Source: Fibrobacter sp. (GTDB taxonomy: Bacteria; Fibrobacterota; Fibrobacteria; Fibrobacterales; Fibrobacteraceae). From it: a stretch of 64,000 nucleotides of DNA. The position numbers and the translations under genes were made by a program. Under the pieces are notes generated by a model, which had not been told where the DNA came from, searched no databases, and saw only the letters and a list, made by a program, of their open reading frames with translations. This document shows positions 1-8,869 of the stretch, in pieces. Location: positions 1 through 64,000 of the forward strand of contig JAKSIF010000006.1 of assembly GCA_024398965.1 (NCBI GenBank), read 5' to 3'. How positions within the stretch are numbered: position 1 is the first letter of the stretch; every line of letters begins with the position of its first letter.

Positions 1-36
1 GAAGCTAACAAGGCTTTCGCTCACTTCCGTTTCTAA
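1..36 (+). CDS. 3' end of an upstream gene
   Basis: An open frame enters from the left edge and stops with TAA at 34-36, encoding the last eleven residues EANKAFAHFRF. A strong terminator follows at 67-103. A C-terminal phenylalanine is typical of outer-membrane beta-barrel proteins, but eleven residues are too few to assign a family. Confidence 0.55.
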   Translation, partial: EANKAFAHFRF

Positions 37-66
37 TTCTTGCGATAGTAAAGAATATCCTAGAAG

Positions 67-103
67 AAAAGGTTCCACTGAAAAGTGGAACCTTTTCTTT
101 TGT
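67..103 (+). terminator. Rho-independent terminator
   Basis: A 13-bp perfect stem (AAAAGGTTCCACT / AGTGGAACCTTTT) with a GAAA loop is followed by a T-rich run. It ends the transcript of the partial gene at 1-36. Confidence 0.9.
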
Positions 104-162
104 AGTATCCTAGAGTAGCACGTAAGGTAAGTGTCGCATGTTGCTGGTATCTGATATCGGAA

Positions 163-189
163 TTGTTTTGTTTAGGTTTTTCGTATATT
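163..189 (+). promoter_or_regulatory. Putative promoter for the lipoprotein gene
   Basis: TATATT at 184-189 is the same -10-like box found before many genes in this window. A weak TTGTTT lies at 163-168 with a 15-nt spacer. The box is 26 nt before the ATG at 216. Confidence 0.35.
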
Positions 190-215
190 GGTGATTGCTT
201 CAGGCTAAAAAAAAG

Positions 216-1103
216 ATGATGAAAATTTTAACGAGCTCCATTCTATTTTTACTGTTATCCATGCTTTTTTCGGGATGCTGCATGTCGCCCGAAAGGCGTG
301 CCTACGAGGCTCATGAAAAGTCTGTGGAGAAAGATCGCCTACACAAGCGAGCCTTGTTCCAACAGACGAAGGATGGACTGGATGCTGACTCCACCTACGC
401 CTTGCTGAATAAGGCCTACGAACTCTACAGGTTCAACTTGTCTGAAGATGAAGATCTGGCTTTTAACGATAGCGTGGAATTGCTTGCTCGTCCTTTCTTT
501 GAAAAATGGAAACAGCGCTCTGATTTGACCTGCGCTGCATCTGCTGCCCAGGGGCCCGTTGCAGACGAGTTAAGGGCTATTTACTTGGCTCTGTATAAAC
601 CAGGTGGGTGTTCTGACCGAAACGCGCAATTCTCTTTGTACTTTGCAGAACAAGTAGATGTTGTGTACAAAGTAATTTCTGCTGGAGGTTTTGAGGAATT
701 AGAGGCTTACGTTAAAAAGATTGATTGTCATTATGAAAAATGTCCAGTGGCGAGCAATCTGTGTGTTGTAGCGGATTCCTTGAATCTGAATAGACTCTTG
801 ATGACCGAGACCGATAAGTATGCTTTGGATGTATTTATGGAGCTTGAGTCTCCCTGGAGTTACGAAAGCAATCTCCTGAAAAAGAAGTTTCTAGGCAACA
901 TTATTCCTGTTAGCGACTTGACTCCTAATGGCGTTCCGATGTATGGAAATGAGGGACTACTTAAGGTGACTGGAATATATGTGAATGAAAATAGAGACTT
1001 GGCTCTTGTTGAGGGCTATTCTATTACGATGGATAGATTTTACCTGCGAAAAGAGAACGGATCCTGGTGCGTAGTAAAAAATGAAATCATTGGATGGTTC
1101 TAG
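216..1103 (+). CDS. Putative lipoprotein of unknown function
   Basis: About 295 residues. The N-terminus MMKILTSSILFLLLSMLF has a hydrophobic core followed by a lipobox (LFSG-Cys), so it is probably a lipid-anchored envelope protein. The rest is charged and alpha-helical at first; the last 50 residues look like a small beta-rich domain ending in Trp-Phe. An in-frame TTG lies upstream at 195, but the ATG pair at 216/219 places the signal peptide correctly. Codon use (GAT, AAT, TTG) is more AT-rich than in the following enolase, which suggests low expression or later acquisition. The family was not recognised. The gene stands alone between the terminator at 67-103 and the eno promoter. Confidence 0.75.
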   Translation: MMKILTSSILFLLLSMLFSGCCMSPERRAYEAHEKSVEKDRLHKRALFQQTKDGLDADSTYALLNKAYELYRFNLSEDEDLAFNDSVELLARPFFEKWKQRSDLTCAASAAQGPVADELRAIYLALYKPGGCSDRNAQFSLYFAEQVDVVYKVISAGGFEELEAYVKKIDCHYEKCPVASNLCVVADSLNLNRLLMTETDKYALDVFMELESPWSYESNLLKKKFLGNIIPVSDLTPNGVPMYGNEGLLKVTGIYVNENRDLALVEGYSITMDRFYLRKENGSWCVVKNEIIGWF

Positions 1104-1190
1104 GTATGTGTGGTACGAGTAGGTGAATTTTTTGTGTGCTTTTTCACCCTCATTTCCTTCACTCTTTATCACAAACATTTCCACAATTAT

Positions 1191-1203
1191 TCTATATTAC
1201 GAA
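1191..1203 (+). promoter_or_regulatory. -10-like box of the eno promoter
   Basis: The 13-mer TCTATATTACGAA is identical to the one before the ABC-importer operon at 2957-2969. It lies about 40 nt before the eno start. No convincing -35 element is visible. Confidence 0.45.
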
Positions 1204-1242
1204 TAGTTGAATTTTTTTCACTCTAACCAAAGGTCAAATAAA

Positions 1243-2661
1243 ATGGCTTCTAAAATTAAGTCCGTTGTTGCCCGCCAGATCCTCGACTCTCGCGGCAATC
1301 CCTCCCTCGAAGTTGATGTTACCCTCGAAAACGGTGTGACCGGTCACGCCGCTGTTCCGAGTGGTGCTTCCACCGGTGAACGCGAAGCTTGCGAACTCCG
1401 CGACGGTGACAAGAAGACTTACCTCGGCAAGGGCACCCTTACCGCTGTTAAGAACGTCAACACCAAGATCGCTAAGAAGCTCGTCGGCATGGATCCTTCC
1501 AAGCAGGTCGAAATTGACGACGCTATGATCGCTCTCGACGGCAACCGCATGCTCAAGAACAAGCTCGGTGCAAACGCTATCCTCGGCGTTTCCATGGCTG
1601 TTTGCGTTGCTGCTGCTAACGACGCTAAGATGCCGCTCTACCAGTACATCGCAAAGATGCACGGCACCACCAAGCTCACTCTCCCCTGCCCGATGTGCAA
1701 CGTCATCAACGGCGGTGCTCACTCTTCCGCTCCGATCGACTTCCAGGAATTCATGATCGCTCCGGTTGGCGCTAAGACTTTCTCCAAGGGTCTCCAGATG
1801 GTGACCGAAATCTTCCACGCTCTTAAGGCTGTCCTTAAGAAGGGTGGCTTCGACACCACCGTTGGTGACGAAGGTGGCTTCGCTCCTGGCGTAAGCATCA
1901 AGCCGGCTAAGAACAAGTTCGGTTACGAAATCACTGGCGTTATGACCCTCGAAAAGGCTCTCGACGCTCTGAAGACTGCAACCACCAATGCTGGTTACAA
2001 GTTCGGCACCGACATCAAGATCGCTCTTGACGTTGCTTCTTCTGAATTCTGCGACAAGAACACCAAGGCTGGCAAGCCCGAAACCTACACCTTCAAGAAG
2101 TCCACCAAGAAGACCCTCAAGTCTGCTGACATGGTGAAGCTCTATGAAAAGCTCATCGACAAGTATTCCATCTTCTCCATCGAAGACGGTCTGGATGAAG
2201 CTGACTGGGCAGGTTGGAAGGTTATGACCGACAAGCTCGGTTCCAAGCTCAACCTCGTGGGTGACGACCTGTTCGTTACCAACCCGACCATCTTCGACGA
2301 AGGCATCAAGGCTGGCATCGCTAACGCTATCCTCATCAAGGTGAACCAGGTTGGTTCCGTTTCTGAAACCCTCGCTGCTATCAAGCGCGCTCAGAACGAA
2401 GGCTATGCTCCGATCGTTTCTCACCGTTCCGGCGAAACCGAAGACACCTTCATTGCTGACCTCGCTGTTGGTACCGCTGCTGGCCAGATCAAGACCGGTT
2501 CTCTCTCTCGTACCGACCGCGTCTGCAAGTACAACCGCCTCCTCCGCATCGAAGAAGAACTTGGCAAGGCTGCTGTCTATGCCGGTGATCCTCGCAAGGC
2601 TGTCAAGGCTGCAAAGCCGGCTGCCAAGAAGGCTGCTTGCAAGAAGGCTTGCAAGAAGTAA
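1243..2661 (+). CDS. eno: Enolase with Lys/Ala/Cys-rich C-terminal tail
   Basis: Enolase (phosphopyruvate hydratase) interconverts 2-phosphoglycerate and phosphoenolpyruvate in cytosolic glycolysis. Family hallmarks are clear: [12 protein letters not shown] at the N-terminus, the [10 protein letters not shown] catalytic loop, [14 protein letters not shown], the metal ligands in [15 protein letters not shown] and GDDLFVTN, and [18 protein letters not shown] near the end. The start is ATG 1243 (MASKIKSV); the open frame reaches back to 1207 but has no support there, and an AAGG element precedes 1243. At 472 residues it is longer than the usual ~430, because after the normal end ([10 protein letters not shown]) it carries about 23 extra residues rich in Lys, Ala and Cys. 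The codon bias is extreme, as expected for a highly expressed gene. A single-gene transcript is likely, since a terminator follows. Confidence 0.97.
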   Translation: MASKIKSVVARQILDSRGNPSLEVDVTLENGVTGHAAVPSGASTGEREACELRDGDKKTYLGKGTLTAVKNVNTKIAKKLVGMDPSKQVEIDDAMIALDGNRMLKNKLGANAILGVSMAVCVAAANDAKMPLYQYIAKMHGTTKLTLPCPMCNVINGGAHSSAPIDFQEFMIAPVGAKTFSKGLQMVTEIFHALKAVLKKGGFDTTVGDEGGFAPGVSIKPAKNKFGYEITGVMTLEKALDALKTATTNAGYKFGTDIKIALDVASSEFCDKNTKAGKPETYTFKKSTKKTLKSADMVKLYEKLIDKYSIFSIEDGLDEADWAGWKVMTDKLGSKLNLVGDDLFVTNPTIFDEGIKAGIANAILIKVNQVGSVSETLAAIKRAQNEGYAPIVSHRSGETEDTFIADLAVGTAAGQIKTGSLSRTDRVCKYNRLLRIEEELGKAAVYAGDPRKAVKAAKPAAKKAACKKACKK

Positions 2662-2688
2662 TTTTTAACTCTGTTAGAAATTGAAGAG

Positions 2689-2721
2689 AGCTCCGACTTA
2701 GGTCGGGGCTTTCTTTTTTTA
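2689..2721 (+). terminator. Rho-independent terminator after eno
   Basis: The stem AGCTCCGAC / GTCGGGGCT (one G-T pair) with a short loop is followed by TTCTTTTTTT. Confidence 0.85.
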
Positions 2722-3003
2722 TAACAAAATATGATTGATTAATCCGATGTATTATGTTGTATGTAACTCTGGCTTGGATGACGAATATTTTCCGTAAGAC
2801 GAGGGCATGTAGGTGATGTGACTCTTGTTTGTAAACTTTTGTATACTGCCAATAAACTCGGCATGTTATTTTCTATGAACTTGGGGCAATATGGAGCTTG
2901 TACTCGTTTGTAAACGGCATTTTTTTTATTGGCGAGAATACTTTTTTTCTAGAAAATCTATATTACGAAAGAATTTTTTCACACAGGCTTTTAATAGCTA
3001 TCA
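2722..3003 (+). promoter_or_regulatory. Regulatory region of the ABC-importer operon
   Basis: AT-rich and without a credible ORF. The box TCTATATTACGAA at 2957-2969 is shared with eno. Two direct copies of TTTGTAAAC (2828-2836 and 2907-2915), each preceded by ACTC within 7 nt, could be operator sites. A possible second -10 (TATACT, about 2841-2846) lies just after the first copy. Confidence 0.4.
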
Positions 3004-4845
3004 ATGAGGACACAAATGATTGGATTGAAATCGATTGCCAAAACGGCGCTTGCGCTGACGGCAACTGGTGCGCTCCTTTCCGGCTGCGGTGACGCATCCT
3101 CGGAAGACGCACTGGCTGGCGGCTCCTTGCCCCGTCAGGAAACGCTGTACCTTTCTGGCCAGCAGAACTCCGCTCCGGGTTCCTTCAACCCCCTGGCTGA
3201 AAGCTGGGCTGCCTCCTGGCCGGTAGGTGGACGTTTTAACCTGATGTACGAACCGCTCATCACCTATAACTCTCTGAACGGTCAGATCGAAGATCTTCTC
3301 GGTCATCTGGTTGAAGAACTTTCCAACAACGACAGTATCGTGGTTGACTTGAACCCCGCTGCAAAGTGGAGCGATGGCAAGCCGGTGACCTCCACCGACG
3401 TAACCTTCATGTTCCTGCGCGGTTCCCTGAATACTGCAGAACAGATTTCTGCTATTCATATCGATACTTTGAAGAACGGACCGGAGGGTCAGGTTACCGA
3501 ACGCCTTGCCTTTATGGTTAACAAGAAGGCTCGTAACAACCCGCTTACAGTTCGCGACTTGCTGCAGGCAACTCGTATCGCTCCGTCCCATATCTTTGAA
3601 CCTATGATCAAGGAAAAGGGCTTGGACGAAGTGAAGAAGATGGCTATGGACCAGAATCCGGTTGTTTCCGGTCCCTATGGTCTTCGCTCTGCTAACGAAA
3701 CCAAGATTATCCTTGAACGTCGTGACGACTACTGGGGCAACGCAGCTCTCCATAACGGTCAGCTTCCCGCTCCTAAGTACGTGGTTCACCCGATTTACAA
3801 GAACAACGAACATAACACCATTGCAATGCGCGAAGGCAACCTTGATGCTTCTCAGAGCTTCATTCCTCGCATTAACCGCAAGGCTGGCGCAGGCGTCCAC
3901 ACTTGGTGGAATGAACCGCCTTACTTCCGCCCGGGTGCAATGCCCATGCTTGTGATCAATACCACTAAGGAACCGCTTAACGACAAGCGCTTCCGTCGTG
4001 CCTTGGCCACTGCCATTGACTACAACGCTCTTCGTCAGTTCGCCGTCTCCAACTACACTTCCACTCTGAAGGCTGGCCTCATTATGCCTACCGACCTGGA
4101 AGGCAAGTACATCGTTGACGAAGACCTGGACAAGTTTGGCGCAAACCTCGCCATTACCGATGACGCAGAACGTCTTGCAACCGTTAAGCAGATGCTTTCC
4201 GAAGCAGGCTTCAAGTCTGTGTTTAACGATGACGGTTCCCTGGACCACATGGAAAATGCCAAGGGCGAACGTCTTCCCACTCTCTCCATTACTTCCCCTG
4301 CTGGTTGGACCGACTGGGAAGCCATGGTCACCATCGCTGTCGACGGTATGCGTAAGGCCGGTATCGACATTCGCGAAGGCTTCGTAGATGGCGGTGCTTA
4401 CTGGCCGGCTATGGGTCTTGGCAACTTCGACCTGGTTATGCACAAGCCGGTTGCCGACGTGACTCCGTCTCTCCCCTGGAGCCGCTTCAACGAAATCATG
4501 TCTTCTCGTGACTGGACCGACCTTGGTGGTTGGGCCGGCGTGAACATCGGCCGTTACAACAAGCCCGGTTCTCCGGAATATCGTCCGGAAGTTGACCAGC
4601 TTTTGTCTGCAATTCCGCTGATGACTGATTCTACTGAAATCGCCAAGGCTTACCGCGAACTGAACAAGATCTTCATGGAAGATCAGCCGTCCATTCCGCT
4701 GGTATACCTCCCGGAACAGTTCTACGAATTCAGCGACCGTGTATGGACCAACTGGCCCACCGCTGAAAATCCGTATGCTCCTGCCCAGCTCCCCTGGGTT
4801 GCATCCGGCACCAAGATCCTCTGGAACTTAAAGCTTGCAAAATAA
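3004..4845 (+). CDS. ABC importer, family 5 (peptide/oligosaccharide) binding lipoprotein
   Basis: 613 residues. A lipoprotein signal peptide with lipobox (LLSG-Cys, about residue 28) precedes an SBP_bac_5-type fold: FNPLAESWAASW, NLMYEPLITYN, AAKWSDGKPVTSTDVTFMF, VVSGPYGLRS, RRDDYWGN and DKRFRRALATAIDY. It should capture solute in the periplasm and hand it to the permeases encoded directly downstream. Family 5 includes oligopeptide, dipeptide, nickel and cello- or manno-oligosaccharide binders; the many Trp residues and the neighbouring GH9 and GH127 genes make an oligosaccharide plausible, but the ligand cannot be read from sequence. It is the first gene of a five-gene operon, 18 nt before the first permease. 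The start GAGG-ACACAA-ATG is unclear at the RBS level, but ATG 3004 fits the signal peptide; a second ATG lies at 3016. Confidence 0.9.
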   Translation: MRTQMIGLKSIAKTALALTATGALLSGCGDASSEDALAGGSLPRQETLYLSGQQNSAPGSFNPLAESWAASWPVGGRFNLMYEPLITYNSLNGQIEDLLGHLVEELSNNDSIVVDLNPAAKWSDGKPVTSTDVTFMFLRGSLNTAEQISAIHIDTLKNGPEGQVTERLAFMVNKKARNNPLTVRDLLQATRIAPSHIFEPMIKEKGLDEVKKMAMDQNPVVSGPYGLRSANETKIILERRDDYWGNAALHNGQLPAPKYVVHPIYKNNEHNTIAMREGNLDASQSFIPRINRKAGAGVHTWWNEPPYFRPGAMPMLVINTTKEPLNDKRFRRALATAIDYNALRQFAVSNYTSTLKAGLIMPTDLEGKYIVDEDLDKFGANLAITDDAERLATVKQMLSEAGFKSVFNDDGSLDHMENAKGERLPTLSITSPAGWTDWEAMVTIAVDGMRKAGIDIREGFVDGGAYWPAMGLGNFDLVMHKPVADVTPSLPWSRFNEIMSSRDWTDLGGWAGVNIGRYNKPGSPEYRPEVDQLLSAIPLMTDSTEIAKAYRELNKIFMEDQPSIPLVYLPEQFYEFSDRVWTNWPTAENPYAPAQLPWVASGTKILWNLKLAK

Positions 4846-4863
4846 AGGTTAAAGGGAATACAA

Positions 4864-6033
4864 ATGCTTAAACAATATCCTATGCTACGCTATGTCCTGC
4901 AGAAGGGGTTCTGGTATCTCCTGACCTTCATCTTTGCAGTGGCATTGAACTTCGCATTGCCCCGCGTGGGCGGTAGCGATCCGGTCGACATCATTATGGG
5001 TCAGGCCGGTAAGGGCCTTTCTCCGACTGAAGCTCAGTTGAAGAAGGCTGAACTCCTTGTCTCCTTCGGTATGGCCGACGTGGACGAACAGGGCAACCTG
5101 TTTGACGAAGAAGGTAACATCGTCATTCGCAAGGTTCCGAAGCTTGACGCCGATGGAAATCCTGTCATGAATGGCAATGATGCCGTTATGGTCAACGAAG
5201 TCGTTTCCATGAAGGAACCGAAGCGTACCTCTGCCATCTCCCAGTTCTTTGCCTACATCGGCAACGTGTTCAAGGGTGACCTCGGCAAGTCCTATTCTAA
5301 CAACACTGAAGTGACTACCATCATCAAGAATGCTCTTCCCTGGACTCTCCTCATCCAGGCTCCCACCATTCTTCTTGGTTGGATCATCGGTAACCTCCTT
5401 GGCGCATTTGCTGCTTACAAGCGCGGCATCTTTGACAAGGTGTTCTTCCCGGTTGCCATGTTCCTGAACGGCGTGCCCTACTTCGTGTTCGGTATGCTTC
5501 TCGTGGCTCTCTTCTCCATCACTCTCGGCTGGTTCCCGGCTGTGGGTAACATGAGCCCGGATATTTCCGAGTTCAGCTTCTCCTGGAATTGCTTGAAGAG
5601 CGTCGGTTGGTACTACATCCTTCCGTTCTTCTCCTGCTTCCCGATTCTTCTTTCCGGCCAGGCTACCGGTATGCGTTCCATGTCCATCTATGAACTTGGT
5701 ACCGACTACATGAAGTATGCTAAGTGGCTGGGTCTCCGTGAAGGTCGTATCATTAGCTACGTTTTCCGTAATGCAATGCTCCCGCAGCTTACCGGTCTTG
5801 CCCAGTCTCTTGGTGCAATGGTGGGCGGCGCCCTCATTACTGAAATGATCTTCTCTTACCCGGGTCTCGGCATGGCTATGCTTGACGCAATCAACAAGCA
5901 GGACTATGCAACTATCCAGGGTTGTACCTTGATGATTTCCACCTGCGTGCTTCTCGCTAACTTCGCAGTGGACGTCTTGATCGCTATCTTTGACCCGCGC
6001 GTTAAGGCTGGTCTCCAGATGGGAGGTAAGTAA
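4864..6033 (+). CDS. ABC importer permease, OppB/DppB type
   Basis: 389 residues. A first membrane segment near residues 14-32 is followed by a long periplasmic region and then by the binding-protein-dependent transport domain with about five further segments. The EAA-type loop (GTDYMKYAKWLGLREGRII) that docks on the ATPases is present. The usual length is about 310-340; the excess is an acidic insert around residues 70-115 with repeated D-x-D/E-G-N motifs, between the first helix and the ISQFFAYIGNVFKGDLGKS segment. An AAGGG RBS precedes the start. It is translated with the second permease, 2 nt downstream. Confidence 0.92.
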   Translation: MLKQYPMLRYVLQKGFWYLLTFIFAVALNFALPRVGGSDPVDIIMGQAGKGLSPTEAQLKKAELLVSFGMADVDEQGNLFDEEGNIVIRKVPKLDADGNPVMNGNDAVMVNEVVSMKEPKRTSAISQFFAYIGNVFKGDLGKSYSNNTEVTTIIKNALPWTLLIQAPTILLGWIIGNLLGAFAAYKRGIFDKVFFPVAMFLNGVPYFVFGMLLVALFSITLGWFPAVGNMSPDISEFSFSWNCLKSVGWYYILPFFSCFPILLSGQATGMRSMSIYELGTDYMKYAKWLGLREGRIISYVFRNAMLPQLTGLAQSLGAMVGGALITEMIFSYPGLGMAMLDAINKQDYATIQGCTLMISTCVLLANFAVDVLIAIFDPRVKAGLQMGGK

Positions 6034-6035
6034 TT

Positions 6036-6881
6036 ATGGGAAAGCTTTTTAGAAACCTTCTCAAGTCCCCGATGTTCGTCATCGGTCTGTCCATCTTCGT
6101 GATCACTATGTTGATCGCCGTCTTTGGACCTGTTATCTATAACGTGGACACCCACGCCCGTGACATTCTTGCTGGCCCCTATGCTGGATCCAGCTCCGCT
6201 CACTTGCTGGGTACCGACCATCTTGGTCGTGACTACGTATCCCTGTTGATCGAAGGCCTTGGCAACTCCCTCTATGTGGGTTTCCTTGCCGGTATCATCG
6301 CTACTACTCTCGGTGTTCTTATTGGTCTGTATGGCGGTTTCCGCGGCGGCTGGATTGACGAAGTCCTGAACATGTTCACCAACCTGTTCATCGTTATCCC
6401 GCAGTTCGTGATTCTCGTGCTCATCAGCTCTGCCTTTAAGGATGGCCGTTCCCTGACTCTTATCGGTGTGGTGATTGGCCTTACCGCTTGGAGCTGGTCT
6501 GCTCGTGCAGTGCGCGCCCAGGCTTCTTCTCTCCGTAGCCGTGACCATATCTCCCTTGCACGCATCAACGGTGCAAACACTCTGACCATCGTTATCAAGC
6601 ATGTGCTCCCGTACTTGCTCTCCTACGTGTTCATGGTGTTCATCATGCAGGTGTGCTCCGGTATTCTTTCTGAAGCTTCCATCTCCATGATCGGTCTTGG
6701 TCCTGTGGATACCACTTCTCTGGGTATCATCCTGAACCAGGCTAAGGACAACGGCGCTCTGGCAGACTCCATCTGGATTGCATTCCTGCCGGCAACCATC
6801 GTTGTTACTTTGACTGTGTTCGCCCTCTACCTGATCAATACTTCCATGGAAGGCGTCTTTAACCCGCGTCTGCGCAAGTAA
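6036..6881 (+). CDS. ABC importer permease, OppC/DppC type
   Basis: 281 residues with an N-terminal OppC-type segment (FVIGLSIFVITMLIAVFGP), the motif HLLGTDHLGRDYVS typical of OppC/DppC, and about six membrane helices. The EAA loop (LRSRDHISLARINGANTL) contacts the ATPase subunits. It forms the transmembrane channel as a heterodimer with the permease encoded just upstream. GGGAGG just before the upstream stop serves as its RBS. Confidence 0.93.
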   Translation: MGKLFRNLLKSPMFVIGLSIFVITMLIAVFGPVIYNVDTHARDILAGPYAGSSSAHLLGTDHLGRDYVSLLIEGLGNSLYVGFLAGIIATTLGVLIGLYGGFRGGWIDEVLNMFTNLFIVIPQFVILVLISSAFKDGRSLTLIGVVIGLTAWSWSARAVRAQASSLRSRDHISLARINGANTLTIVIKHVLPYLLSYVFMVFIMQVCSGILSEASISMIGLGPVDTTSLGIILNQAKDNGALADSIWIAFLPATIVVTLTVFALYLINTSMEGVFNPRLRK

Positions 6882-6892
6882 GAGGTAACGAA

Positions 6893-7891
6893 ATGTCTGA
6901 AAATGTATTTGAAGTAGAAAACCTCGGCCTCTATTACTTGGGTCGTTTCGGCGACAAGACTCACGCTGTTACCGACGTGTCCTTCTCCATGAAGCAGGGC
7001 GAAATCCTCGGTATCGCAGGTGAATCTGGTTGCGGTAAGTCCACTCTCGTGTCCGGCCTCATGGGCATGTGCATTCCTCCTCTGTACCCCGAAAAGGGTG
7101 ACGTCCGCGTTAAGGTGGGCGACAAGATGGAATCTCTCATGAACCGCTCCATCGAAGACGTTCGTGCCAACGTTTTGGCTCAGAAGGTCTCCATGATTCC
7201 TCAGGGCGCATTCAACGCTCTGAACCCGGTTCGTAAGATCAAGGACATCGCTGCAGACGTGATCGCTGCTCACCAGCAGGCTGGCAAGTCTCTTGACAAG
7301 GCCCAGATCTACGAAACCCTCCGCAAGCGTTTCGACCTGTTCGGTATGGACACTGACCGTGTGCTGAACTCTTACCCGATCCAGCTGACCGCAGGCGAAC
7401 GCCAGCGTTCTGTGATCGGTATCTCCACCTTGCTCAACCCGCAGATGGTGATCGCTGACGAACCTACTTCCGCTCTGGACGTTTCTACCCAGAAGGAAGT
7501 GATCAGCATGATCTTCGATCTTTTGGACAAGAAGATCTTCAGCACCATGATCTTCATTACCCACGAACTTCCGCTGCTCTATCATGTGGCCGACAATATC
7601 GCTATCATGTACGCCGGCGAAATCGTTGAAATGGGTACTGCAGAACAGATCGTTAAGGATCCGCGTCACCCGTACACCCAGGCTTTGATGGGCGCAATGC
7701 TCTCCACTGAAGCTTCTCAGCGTACTCGTCACCCGGAAGCAATCGAAGGTGCTCCTCCCAGCCTCAAGAACAAGATTGTGGGTTGCCGCTTTGCAGACCG
7801 CTGCAAGAAGGCATGCCCGGATTGCAAGAAGAACACTCAGGAAATCCGCATTGTCGGCGGCCGTCAAGTGAGGTGCGATTATGCCCAGTAA
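6893..7891 (+). CDS. ABC importer ATPase, OppD/DppD type
   Basis: 332 residues. Walker A is GESGCGKST, the signature is LTAGERQR (a variant of LSGGQxQR), Walker B is MVIADEPTSALD, and the switch histidine is in FITHELPLL. The C-terminal oligopeptide-transporter domain has the four-Cys pattern GCRFADRC...CPDC...VRC known from OppD/DppD proteins, some of which bind an iron-sulfur cluster. It hydrolyses ATP on the cytosolic face to power import. AGAGG precedes the ATG and the 3' end overlaps the next gene by 11 nt. Confidence 0.94.
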   Translation: MSENVFEVENLGLYYLGRFGDKTHAVTDVSFSMKQGEILGIAGESGCGKSTLVSGLMGMCIPPLYPEKGDVRVKVGDKMESLMNRSIEDVRANVLAQKVSMIPQGAFNALNPVRKIKDIAADVIAAHQQAGKSLDKAQIYETLRKRFDLFGMDTDRVLNSYPIQLTAGERQRSVIGISTLLNPQMVIADEPTSALDVSTQKEVISMIFDLLDKKIFSTMIFITHELPLLYHVADNIAIMYAGEIVEMGTAEQIVKDPRHPYTQALMGAMLSTEASQRTRHPEAIEGAPPSLKNKIVGCRFADRCKKACPDCKKNTQEIRIVGGRQVRCDYAQ

Positions 7892-8693
7892 TAAGCCAGT
7901 TGTATTTTCTGCCAAGCGCATCAGCAAGGACTTTGGTGCCGGCAAGTCTCTGAAGACTGCAGTGAAGGACGTGTCCTTCGACATCTACGACGAAGAATTC
8001 ATCTCCATCGTGGGTGGTTCCGGTTGCGGTAAGTCTGTTCTCGCAAAGATCATGCTTGGTCTTTACGAACCGACCCGCGGTCAGTTCCTCTATCGCGACA
8101 AGCCCATCAAGAACCTGAAGGACCACTGGAACGAAGTCCAGTCTGTGTTCCAGGATCCGTTCGGCTGCTTCAACCAGTTCTTTACTATCCGTAGCCAGCT
8201 GGAAGACGCCTTGAACATCCTGAAGGACAAGCCCTCTAAGGAAGAAGTTCGCCGTCGCGTGGACGAAGGCCTGATGGCTGTTAACGTTAAGCCCTCCGAT
8301 ATTGAAGGCAAGTATCCGTTCGAACTTTCCGGTGGTCAGATGCAGCGTATGCTTCTCGCCCGTATCTTCGCCCTCCGTCCGAAGGTGTTGATCGCTGACG
8401 AAGCTACCTCCATGGTGGACGCTTGCGTTCGTGCAAACATCCTCGATTACCTCCGTAAGCTGAAAGACGAACTGAAGATGACTGTTGTGTTCGTGACCCA
8501 CGATATCGGTCTTGCAAACTACGTTTCCGACCGTATCTTCATCATGCACGACGGTAAGATCGTTAACCAGGGTACTCCGGCTGAAGTGTTGGACAACACC
8601 ACCGAACCGCACACCCTGAAGCTGCTCGACGATATTCCTGAAGTCCACAAGACCGAATGGATCAAGAACAGCCATCGTTCTAAGAAGGGTTAA
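7881..8693 (+). CDS. ABC importer ATPase, OppF/DppF type
   Basis: 270 residues. Walker A GGSGCGKSV, signature LSGGQMQR, Walker B VLIADEATSMVD (the usual Pro is Ala) and switch His in FVTHDIGLA. It is shorter than most OppF proteins (about 310-330) because the C-terminal oligopeptide-type extension with its cysteines is missing. It should pair with the preceding ATPase as a heterodimer. It is the last gene of the operon; a terminator follows about 50 nt downstream. Confidence 0.93.
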   Translation: MPSNKPVVFSAKRISKDFGAGKSLKTAVKDVSFDIYDEEFISIVGGSGCGKSVLAKIMLGLYEPTRGQFLYRDKPIKNLKDHWNEVQSVFQDPFGCFNQFFTIRSQLEDALNILKDKPSKEEVRRRVDEGLMAVNVKPSDIEGKYPFELSGGQMQRMLLARIFALRPKVLIADEATSMVDACVRANILDYLRKLKDELKMTVVFVTHDIGLANYVSDRIFIMHDGKIVNQGTPAEVLDNTTEPHTLKLLDDIPEVHKTEWIKNSHRSKKG

Positions 8694-8743
8694 TTCCCTT
8701 GATAGCTTGGTGCGGGTAACTGCACAAGGTTATTGAAAGATTG

Positions 8744-8786
8744 AAGCCTCGGCTCCGAGAAATCGGTGCCGGGGTTTCTTTTTTTT
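8744..8786 (+). terminator. Rho-independent terminator of the ABC operon
   Basis: The stem AAGCCTCGGC / GCCGGGGTTT (with G-T pairs) is followed by CTTTTTTTT. Confidence 0.8.
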
Positions 8787-8857
8787 GCGTTTCCCATCCG
8801 TTTTCTTTTGAAAACGGAAAAAAGACGGAAAAGTTCCCTCTAGATGGATTTTGTAGG

Positions 8858-8863
8858 TATATT
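8858..8863 (+). promoter_or_regulatory. TATATT box directly before the GH9 gene
   Basis: TATATT ends 6 nt before ATG 8870. The upstream terminator ends at 8786, so the promoter must lie in this 80-nt gap, and the spacing would put the transcription start at or next to the start codon. Confidence 0.4.
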
Positions 8864-8869
8864 CTGGAC

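Noticed and set aside
1234-2424. 396-codon open frame antisense to eno
   Set aside because: It mirrors the strongly codon-biased enolase; the translation is low-complexity with no motif. Similar long antisense frames over the ABC operon, GH9, GH127, the PBP, lptA and metY were left out for the same reason.
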